A DNA stretch of 64,000 nt from Scatophagus argus (taxonomy: Eukaryota > Chordata > Actinopteri > Scatophagidae), in NCBI RefSeq assembly GCF_020382885.2, contig NC_058504.1, positions 22,743,545-22,807,544 of the forward strand, in the 5' to 3' direction. Shown piece by piece: positions 35,301 through 47,100 of the stretch (within the stretch, counting starts at the first letter, position 1; each line of letters starts with the position of its first letter). The translations under genes and the position numbers were made by a program. The notes under the pieces are model-generated. The model saw only the letters and a list, made by a program, of their open reading frames with translations. It was not told where the DNA came from and did no database searches.

Positions 35301-38300
35301 TCATCAGCAGATACACAAAGAGAGAGAGAATGTTTCATGATAATTCATCAAGACGTTCTTGACATATTTCAGTCTGAACCAACAGGATTACATTACAATC
35401 CATACAGCCATGTAGCTAACATGCAGCTAAATATCCTGTTAGCATTTTGGCACATCTCTGTTAAAATGTCAGCCTAAGAGGGAAAATGGTTTCTGGGCTG
35501 CTGGGGATTTTTTTTCCGTTGCAGTGTTGTTTGTCTACCGGGACAGCAAAGAGACAGCAGATCAGATTCACTGTGAATTCACCAGATGTATTAACACAAA
35601 CACAACCACATCATGTGACCTGTAGTCAGTTTCTCACATTCAAACTACACGTCAGCATCTTAAAACTGCCAGATTATCCTGAGGGGAAAGCCTGCTGAAG
35701 AGAGAGAAAGTGTGTGTGTCTGTGACTGTGTCTAGAGGAAATAGGAAGAGAGCCTGACAGATGGCCAGCTTTCAGAAAACAGATCTCTTCCTCTGCAGTG
35801 TCACACGTTCTCACCATCATGTCTGTGCAGCAGCTGCATTCACTTATTCCAACACAGCTCTGACCCTCTGATCAGAGCTGCAGCACTTTTAATGACTCAG
35901 CAGTTTCCTCTCTCTCACACACACACACACACTTCATGTTGCCTTACATAACACACACACTGAGGGGACTGACTGGAAAATGTAGAACATTTTGCGGACG
36001 TTTCATCACATCCACAAAATGTTCTCCTGATGCCTGAATAATTCTGCCATGTGGTTTCAACCCAACAACTGCAATCTTCATGTTCATATTCTGAGCTGCT
36101 TGCTGACAAAGGACCAAACAGGGACTACTAAAGCCTAAGCAGTCTGCCTACACAAGCCTGAAAGTTTGGTGTTACAGCATGATGTGTGTCACACTAAATC
36201 AGCGGCTAACACAAACTGTGCTGCAGCACTTTGACATTGGACTGGAGGCCGCACTAAAGCGCCTGAGTCACTCACACATTTGAAGCATCTGGAACTTGAT
36301 CTGTTCTGTTTCACCATCACTTCAGAGACACAGAACTCAGCCTACTGAATCACAGACCTGACAGGCAGCCAACAGGTGAGTTGAGGAAGTTCTCATGTCA
36401 CAGATATGCAGATATGTTTTGCTTTCTGCTGCATCGCAAGAGCTGGAGGCAGCTATCCTGGAATCCTACCACAGCACCTTCAGTTGTAGAACGAGACCAC
36501 CGAGGTGCTCCACAGAACGCCACAGGAAGTCCTTTCTCCCTGTGGTTATCAAACTCTTCAACTCATCCCCTTTCTCCACATAGGACAAAACAATTTATCC
36601 TGCATCCTGCAGATTGTATCCACACCTTACCCGTTGCCATTCCGCACCTTATCTATCTATACCTCATGTATATACTCTGTTATTTTTTTTAAAGTACTCT
36701 GTTAATTTTTTTTAATATATTACTCAGTTATTTTTAATATTTTGTGTGAAAAAAATACTTGTTACTTTTGTATGCATCTTTGTATTGCAACCCTGGCACA
36801 ACAATTTCCTGCGGGATCAATAAAGTTCCTATGTTATCTTTTCTAATCTTATCTTATCTTAATCTAGGTGTCACTCCCTGTGTGAGTTGTAACTGGTATC
36901 ATAATAAATGTGTGGTTGATTCTGTTCAGTCACTGTATAGAATTTCAGACAAGAAGAGGAGGGATATATTGAAATAAAAAGAAAAAGTTCTGATCAGACT
37001 CAGGAAATGATCCATACTAAAGTACTCTGGTCTCTAATAAAGGAAGAAATAAACACTAGATACAGGAGAATATTTCACAGGGCTGTAACATTCGGGTTTC
37101 AACTCATTCAAGTTTTGTTTCTGAAAGTGCTTATCACAAATATTACAGACAGATGTATGCTCTCACCTGAAGCCAAACTTGTCCATAGACACAGACAGGT
37201 GTCGAGGCTGACTGAAACACTTGTACGTATTGCGGTCGTCCATGGGGATCAGGTCGACGTCGCTGAAAACAAAACACTCGTAGTCGTACTCTTTCAGCGC
37301 CTCCACATAGCCCACATTCAGCAGCTTTGCCCGGTTAAAGATCTCATTGTCATCCTGATCAACAAGAGTTAAAAACACACATCTGACTTCAACACAGAAG
37401 TGAAAAAAATTTAAGTTGCAAATATTGCACATACAAACAACATTCATACATTACAGGATACTTTAGCTGTATGACATTAACAATTTTAGATTTTTATTTT
37501 TATTTTATTTTAGACATACATCAACACGACGTGCAGTTTGAGATTATATCCCGCAGTGATTGGAGCACAATAACAATGCTCATTTACAGTAGACTGTTAC
37601 TGTAATAGTCTTATCACAGTAATCAGGGTTTGCTCATGCACAGATTATCTTACATATATTAGTAACATTATATTATTAACATCAGAACAATGAAAAGATG
37701 AGAAGACAAAGGTGGATTTAGTTTCAGATCACTGCCTTAAATTAAATCCTAAATCCTGAACACCTCACAGCTCAGAGGTGGTTTTGTTCATTGTCTGTCT
37801 AATCTGAATGCCATTGTTTGGATGCTGACAGAATGAGCTCACCCGAGTCTCTCCTTTCACTGTCTCACCTGCAGCCTGACATCAATAAAACACCACCTCC
37901 AGTCTGCCTGTATGTTATGCTCATTCTCTCTCTCACGCACTCACACACACACCTGAGCTCCAGGGCACAGACCACATGTTGCTAGGCTACAATGAGTGCT
38001 CAGGTGTCAAGAGTTATTTAGTACTCATAGAACTGAGAGAGTGGCTGCCTCGATATGTTTAACACGCAACTGAAGACAGAGCAGAAGTTAATACTGTCAT
38101 CATGTGTTCACACCAATCAGAGACTCTGCTAGCCCCGTACAATGATTATCTTTGGTCTGGGACTGTAGAAGCGGGGAATGCTCATAAAGCCCGTGCTTTT
38201 TTTGTTTTTTTGTTCATGTGAAAAATGCACAAAGAGGTTAGCAAAGATTCACTCAGAACATTCAGTTCACTCTGCAACATTTTTTGTTTTCTGTTGGTAG

Positions 38301-41094
38301 AAACAAAAAGAAAAGCACAGACTGATAGAAAAAAGTAAAGGAAGAGGCCTTTATTACCAGAGGAGCTCTCTGACAACACCAGCTGATATTGGCCGAAACC
38401 AAGCAAGGGATAGGTCTTAACGTCTCCAGTGAGCACAGCCATTGGTCAGAAATGCCTGACATGCAGAGGGAAGTGGGGGGAAGGGAGAGGCAGTGTGAGC
38501 GAGGGAGGCAGAATGGGGAGGAAATTAAAATAAAGGAGGAGAAAGAGGAAAAATAAGATGGGGGGGGGCAGAGGGTGAGGAGGAAAATAAGGAGGAAGAA
38601 CACACAGATAAGAGAGAGAAGAATAACAATGAGTCACAAACAAACAAACAGAAGAAGAAGAAAAGAGTTAATGTGTTCCTGAGCTGATGTTTCAACTTGC
38701 AACCTAACACACATCCTGTTTACATCACCTCACCATCATCCTCAGAGTGCTTCAACCTTGATATGCTTTACGTTGGGAGGATCTGGCTGTCTGGAGGTAC
38801 AGAAAAGATAGACCTTGGAGAAATTCCAGACTTCCTTGATGGAATAAGAAGCAACATCGATACCGTTTGATTATTCTGGTGGTGTTGTATTTGAGGGCGT
38901 ATGAAGCTGTGTAACACGCAGTGACGTTAAAGCTTTTGGTATGTGACTGTACCTACGTATAGATTCCGTACCAAGATCTTCTCTGATATCACTGTTTTGT
39001 TATAATAAATTCGTATTTAAGTAAGGACAACTGAGGCTCACAGAGTAATAAACTCTGAACCTCTGTAACCATGCTAACTGTACACAGAAAAAATGGTGAG
39101 GCGTAATGCACAGGAAAAGAAACAAAACAAAAAACTGCTTGAATTCCAGCAGGTAGCTTTAGCCCAATCCACCCGCTTTTGTTCATCATCAGTGTAGTTA
39201 ACTGAGAAATTGTAATGTTCCAAAAGAATAGGCCTTAATGATGCTGGAGGATTTTCAAGCTCTGGTTTATCTGTGCTCACCATAGTTACGAGGCTGTGCA
39301 ACCTCTGTGCTATGTATGTAGGGGCCCTGTTTCAAGAAGGAGGTTCAACAAACTCCGAGTTAAACTGTGACTGAGAGTTGATTTACTCTGAGATGGAAAA
39401 CTCTCCAGTTTCTGGTTTTAGAACAGCTGATCTGGGTTAGTTCAATCAACTCTGATAAGGCTGACTCTGAGTTAAGCGCGTGCACTACTATAAAAAGCCA
39501 GCATCAATGGTGTCCCGATACTATGATTCGGCATGTCAACAGCCAGTGAGACAAAGAGGGTAATTCGATCAGGTTAGGCTTACAAGTCTAACAAGCTTAT
39601 GTTTGTAACGTCCTGTAATAAAATCTGACATATTAAACAAAGTAAACATCACTCAGTGGTTATTTCAATGCGCAACAGCTTTATCCTTAACATAATATCC
39701 TCAGTACAGTCCACAGTATGGTGGTGCAGCGGTTAGCACTCTGGCCTCACAGCAAGATCCTGGTCCCGCCTGTGAGTTTGCACGTTATCCCTACACCTGC
39801 ATGGGTTTTCTCCAGGTACTCTGGCTTCCTCCCACAAGCCCAACAACATGCGCATTAGGTTAACTGGCTACTCTACATTGCCCCTAGGTGTGGGTGTGAG
39901 TGTGTGTGGTTGTCTGTCCTTGTGTGGCAGCCCTGCAATTGACTGGCAACCTGTCTAGGGTGTACCCCGCCTCTCACCCATAGTCTCCAGCCGCCCCATG
40001 ACCCTGATGGATAAGCGGTATAGAAAATGGATGGACGGAAGGATAACATCATCATCTATTTGGCCTCAAGAATTAATTGGGGCTGAGGAAAGTAACATTT
40101 GACTTATACGCAGCCAACAGAAAAAGGGCAGAGACCCGGAAAACAGGCAGAAGACCACTACCTCCGGGAGAGGCACATCTATAGGATCCTCAATAAAAGG
40201 ACATGTCATTTTAATAGTAATTACTTGGTTGGTCTCCGCTCAAATGTGCGTGACTGAATGAATGAATGAGGAAACGGAGCAGTGCTTCAGCTCTGTAAAG
40301 AGAAGACAGAGAGAAACTCAGGATTACTGAAGAAAACCTGCCCCTAACCAGGTTACATTCACAGACTAAGTTACCTCTCTTTCTAAAATGGGCTTGAGTC
40401 ACCCCTCTGACTCAGGTTTGAATAACCTTCTTTATTGAAAGGGTTAACCCAGAGTTTCCCTCATTTCAGGTTTCACTTACTCACTAAACCTACTTTCTGA
40501 AACAGGCCCCAGCACTCTGTGAAAGATACAAGGGTGGGGGGGGGTGGAGGAGTCAGAGTTTAAATGTTCTGCACAAATAAATATCCATACACTGCATTTG
40601 TGCATGCTGAACAATAAGACCCAAAACCAAAAACTTCTGGTTTGAATGCATGTATTCTTATGCCCGTACAAGATGGAGACAGGTGTAGCAACAAGAACAC
40701 TGTACTAGTAGTAGTACTGACAGTACAGAGGAGGAGTACAAACAGTACTGACTATAACAGTCAATTTATTTTTCACAAACAGCATCCTCCTATCAGCTTT
40801 TTGCACCAGAGCATCAGGATTAAACATACCACAAGGAAACTGAAATAAGAGTAATGCGATCAGCAAACAGAACTGTATCTGAGCACCAGTGTTGATTATG
40901 ATGAAATGATTAGATAATAGAGTCATTGTTGTTCATGTCCGTGTTCTGAGTGATAAAGATGCGGATGTCAGTACACACACACACACACACACACACACAG
41001 AGCAAATGCTCTCATGCCTGTGTGTGTGCTCATGTCCGTGTTCTGAGTGATAAAGATGCGGGTGTCAGTACACACACACACACACACACACACA

Positions 41095-41129
<35 letters not shown>

Positions 41130-44100
41130 CAAATGCTCTCATGCCCAAGTGAGTTTAAAAGGGACATTTATGGTTTTCATTGCAACGAGAGTTCTTCAGG
41201 ACTTTTTCAGGAACTCTGCACCACATGAGCTCAAAACTCTGTCCCTTGATATAGAATAACATCAGTGTGTCACTTCAACCTGTTTCAGTTGGTCCTCTGT
41301 GTCCACACCATGTCTGACAGATTATTCATGTTTGTGACTAATGAGCTGCATCACACAATTCCAGATAGGTAAAATGATTAATCACGGTCCAAGTTTAATT
41401 ACCCTCAGTGTTTGTTTAGTTTTGTGTATTTTTTAGCTCCAGGTTAGATATATCTGAGCTCACAGAAAAGAAGCCTTCAGATTGTAACAGAGTGAATGTT
41501 AGACAGGTGTAGTTTAAAAACATAAATGTGACATCACACTGTACCTGGTTGATGACATAGACGCCGTAGTCAAGCTGCTGTCTCTGCAGGATTGGGTGTA
41601 GGTAGTACAGCCAGTATTTCAGGTGTTCATCTCGTTTGCGGAAGGGGATGATAATGGCGACTTTCTGCCGCGCCTCACAGTCTTTGGGTTTGAAGCGCCC
41701 GCCTGGCTGCAGGTTGGGATTGTCTTTCTTAATCTGCTCCATATTCACAGGAATATTAAACTCCACCCGAAGAGGCCCCACTGAGGACACATCAAACATC
41801 AAAATCAAAATGACTGCATTAAACTGGGATGTTATTCATCTAACTACAGAGGGAAAGAGGAGGATGAAAGAAATCATCAAAAATTAAGATTTGTTGGCAA
41901 GTTCATGCTGTTAACTGAAGCTGGACAAACTTCCCAAATGTGACTGCACATATTTAACTGTATGTTGTGACACTAATCAGCAATACGTCACAAATCCTCC
42001 TCCATCATGCATTAATTAAAATACACCACCCAAAGAAAAGCCACATTAATTCATCCAATCAGCATTTCCCTCTAGGTGGCTACATCACTTTATTGGTATG
42101 GTCATGTAGTGAGATGAAAATAGACAGAAGAGATGTGCATTAGTTGAGTTTTAGTTTACTCAGTTTGCTGCATATAAATCAGAGAAAACAGAAAAGCAGA
42201 GTTTTCTACTGAGACAATTGTAGCACAAAAAGCAGAACATGAAACTTCTTCATGAAGGAGACAATTTTCCAAACTTCAGCAGGCTTTTCAGTGTGTAATC
42301 AGACAAATATGTTGGTGCAGAAAGAGGCTGGTTTCTGTCCAAACAGCTCATTAACACACAGGCATCAGGGCTTACTCAGACGGGTACTTTTCCATCCTGA
42401 CAGAGAGACTTTAGAGAAAACAGTTCTCAGGTCAGATCTGGACTCTGTCTTCATATGCAAATAGTTTAATAACAGACACTAAAACACAGCTTTGGATTTT
42501 ATTAACGTCTCTGTAACTTGTGACCTCATGCTGGAGAAACATGCAGACTATAAAACAAACATATTTAGTCCTGTTTGTGTCTGTCTGCTCAGAGAGACAT
42601 CTGAACCAAGCAGCAACCTCAATGTCTGAAAAATGAAGCCAACGCAGAAGACTCCAGTTCCTCCAACAGCCATTTCTGGCTGGCTCAAAAAGCAAATCAT
42701 TGGTGGCTCAAAGGGTGGTGGTGGTGGGGGGGGGGTGTCACAGCTGAGGAAACATGGACACCATCAGACTGATAATAAATAATTTCGATCATCAAAGCTA
42801 CACAAACTGAGACAGCATAATCACATCCTGTTCACGTCAGTGCAAGTCACTGAACTCCAGATCAATCCTGCACAGTCCACTGTTCTCTGAGACCAGAACT
42901 GTTCAGTTATTGCAGAACTGAGTTGCATTGCTCTATAAACATGGTACTGACAATGAAGAGCACATGTTATCAGTTATTTGTACTTCCAGAGCAAATAATA
43001 ATAATACTTAACTACAAACAACTAAAGTACTACTCTTAGTAGCTGGACATCAATATGCGATATCCACAAATACTGAGAACACAATCTGCCGACCAAAAGC
43101 CACAGAAAATCTGCTTTTCTACAATCTCTCCACTTTCAGCTGTTGCTGCTCTCTACAGGTTTGCTCTACAGCCAGATAAGTACAAGCTGAATATCCGCAG
43201 CTTTAACCCTCCACAAGCTGAAGTGTACAATAACACACAACAGCTGCTGCGAAGATAACAGGACATAACTCTGAGCTACACAGAGAGAGCAGCACTGACA
43301 GAAAACACGAAGAAAAAAAGAGAAAGAAGAGGAGGAGGAGCTTCTACTGAGACTCTGACTGGTTATGCGACAGACACTGAACAATAAAAACCACACTGAA
43401 GAATAGAGGTGTAAGGGTAACAATTTTACAAACTCACTTTCAGTTCATACCTCTTTTGGTGGAGGCGGTGAATAACAATAAACATAGATAATAAAACTTT
43501 CAATAAGGCATGGTTTTATTAAAGCAACTATAGTCTGAAATATAGAGAGAACACTTTGATGGTACATTAACTTGATTAACTTCACATTAATGAACTAAGT
43601 AAACAAATACTGATAAATAAACTTTTGTCATTTACAAGCAGACCATGAAGTCCACATGGACAGCAAAATCAGTCAAAGCAAGCAAACCAAATGGAGAAAG
43701 AAACAGACTGACAAAACTTGATTTAGAGAAGGTAATGAAAGAAATCAGCTTTCAGGGCTTTGTGTCAGATGGCTTTCTGTCAGAAAATCCATAAAACTTT
43801 CTGTTATAAAGCACTTAGTATAAAGAGTATCAAAGCCTGCAAAGGCAGCATGGCGCTGTGGGAGACAGGGTTGTACACAAACTGTGATTCGTGTCCCATG
43901 ACCAGCCTTACTTGCAGTTTGATTAGGGTGTAGGCACCCAATCTCTTTTGTTTGATTTATGCAACAAAACTATTAGGTTAGATTAAGGAAAAGATTGTGA
44001 TGTGGGTAAATTGGACAATCTTGTACTGTCAAACACAATCTTGTACTGTTATTGCACACTTCAAAGGAGCCTTAACTTCCAACCAGTTAGAAATCAGCAG

Positions 44101-47100
44101 CTCACCAGTTAAACATCCACAACATACTGATTAGGGCAACTTAATTCTATTATCAGTTTTTAATTATGAGCTCTTAAACATTTATCAGCCCCTCATCACA
44201 GACCAATCTTAAACCAACACACTGAACAATTGTAGTGACTAAGTGTTCCACTTCTGAAACACCGATGAGATGTTGACACAGCCAACAAGAAAAGTGTCAC
44301 TTTAACTGAAGTTCTGAACTACACCCAACATAAATCATTCAAGGGATTTTAGTCTGACCACAGGCTAACGATGAAAGTACGGTATTATCAATCAATCAAT
44401 CAACAAGAAAACACCTCACTTATTAATTACTGTTTACCAAAATTGTTTTTTGTTATTTTTTACTAATTCCTGACATTTTATATGGTAAGTGATTAATGTA
44501 TGAAATTATCAGTCTGTAGATTAATAATGAAAATGTTTCTCTGTTTTAGCTCTGGATCACATAATCAAGGAATAAGCAAACAAAATGTTCTTACTGACTC
44601 TGAAGTTACATATTATCTTAGTAAACAAATATGAAAATATGTCAAATTAGGACATTTCAGTGCCAAGCCCAAACATGATGTCTTCTGCTGTTCTCTAATG
44701 AATTTCTTTTTAAAAGTGTTTGACCCAAGCTTTATTAATATAGTCACAAGCAGTGTTTTTCATTTTGTAATTTCATTGGTGTTGACCAGGGGTCTCAAAC
44801 TCACACCCCGCGGGCCACTTGAGGCCCACAGGACAACATTTTGTGACCCCCCTCCCCTTGACATCAAAGTTTAGTGTTAGTGTTTTTCTCACATGCACCT
44901 GTGCGAATTGTTGCCCTGGGCGTTTTATAATTTTTATCACTTGTGGGCTACCATAGCTCGTGGCTCAACTTGCGGCAGAAACGCGAATTAGCAAGGTTAG
45001 TCACTTGAAACGTGATTTGGGAGTGTCACCAAGTGGAAGGAAAATATATCCTGTCACCCAGTACAAATGCATTTGTTTTTTTTTTGTTTGTTTTTTTTTG
45101 GATCCAGCCCCAGTCATGTGTTTCTCAAAACCTGCCAAACCTTATATGCACAGAGAAAGTTGCGGTGCACAAGGAACACAACATCATACGTTATTACTCA
45201 ACTAGACATGCTGAGGAGTTTGCAAGTTCATCAAAAAGTGCATGTTACAGCCTGCAAGTACAGTTTGTCTGGAAAAAAAAGGTTCAAAGGTTCCTTTGCA
45301 GCAAATGCCTGAAGTCTGACAATGTGATGTCTGTCGTTGTGAAATGCATCAATCATATCAGATACAGGGAATTCAAGCAACAGCAGTTCCGTGCCTTTTT
45401 GGAGGAAATAGAGTCAGCATATGAGGATGTGCTCTACTTCACTGAGGTAGATTGGCTCAGCAGGGGAAATTTCCTGAAGAGGTTTTTTTTGAGAGCAGAA
45501 GTGAAAGCCTTCGTGAAGAAGGATGGGATGGCGGTTCCTGTGCTAAGTGATCCCAAATGGCTCACGGATTTTCTTGTTGACATCACACAGGAGCTGAATG
45601 TACTGAACAAGAAGTTACAAGGCCAGGGGCAGCTTGTCAGTGCTGCCTATGACAATGTCAGAGCATTTTCCACAAAACTTGTGTTATGGAAAGCCCAGCT
45701 TTCTCAGACAAACCTCTGCCATTTCCCAGCATGCAAGGCACTCATGGATTCGGGCACACCATTCAGTGGTGAGAAGTATGCTGATGCCATTGTAAAGCTA
45801 CAGGAGGAATTTGATCACAGGTTTGCAGACTTCAAGACACACAGAGCCACTTGTCAAATTTTTGCTGGCCCCTTCTCCGTCGATGTGGAAGATGCCCCCT
45901 CCTGTGCTTCAGATGGAACTAATTGACCTGCAGTGCAATTCTGAACTCAAAGCCAAGTTCAGGGAGGTGAGTGGAAAAGCAGACAAGCTTGGACAATTTT
46001 TGAGAGAACTGACCCCCACCTTCCCTGAGCTTTCCATGATGTTCAAGCGGAGCGTGTGCTTTTTTGGGAGCACCTATCTGTGTGAAAAGCTCTTCTCTAC
46101 CATGAACTTTAATAAGTCAAAGTACAATTCCGAACTTACTGATGAGCATCTTCAAGCCATACAAAAGGTCTCAACTGCTTCCTCCCTCAAGCCAAAAGTG
46201 GCTCAGCTGTGTAAGACGAATCAAGGAGTAGGTAAGAGAAGCTTATGTTCTGAAGAACCGTTCATGTTCTGAATTGTTAATAAAGATTGAGAAGATTGGA
46301 TCAGTTGTACTTATTTTTAGAATACCTGAAACCTTTTTATTGTGGAATACTCGATGCGGCCCAGCCTCACCCAGACTCTACCTCCAGCTGCCCCCAAACA
46401 AGTTGAGTTTGAGACTCCTGGTTTTGACGAAATAAAGCTGACACTTTAGCTTCTTCACAAGTTTTTAGTTTTAACCATCTGTGTAATTTTCCAGTCTGTA
46501 TATTTTTTTAGTGTTTTTGGGTTGATTTAGTCATTTTCTTTGATTATAGATAAGTGATCTACCAATGTCTACTGTCTACTCTGTTTTTTTGTTGATTGAC
46601 ATCAACAAACAAACAGGCATTAAAAAAAGATGCTCAAAATACACAGCCAGCTAGCAAAACTCAAACCTTGCTTAGCTTGTATTGTATAGTATTCAGTTTA
46701 CCTCTTCAATAACCTCTTGACTAACAGCAGAACTAATACCACCAGGCTACTCTCTCTGCTGCCAATGTCTTCAGGCTCACACAGCTCAGACGACTGATTG
46801 CTAATGGTGTCATACAAATAATTTGAAATGCTGAACTTGCCTTAGTCTCAAAGGACTTCAGCATCTTCTCTCTTAGTTTTTCTGCACCACCCTTACATTT
46901 TTTTTCTTCTTTTGTTTGTTAATCTTGCTCCACTACACTATTAATCCAAATGTTTTAAATTTATCCAGCTAACTATGGGAAAGAAGCTTGGCCAGGGTGA
47001 ATTTACAATGGACTGGCCCAGTGGTAAAGACAGATGGAATACCAAAATCAGTCTGCAGGTTTATATACGTTTCATTGTACCAGCTCTCATAAACAGACTC

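Noticed and set aside
45012-45926. 304-codon frame as a functional host gene
   Set aside because: It is hAT transposase bounded by terminal repeats and a target-site duplication, lacks its N-terminal domain and is frameshifted before the C-terminus.
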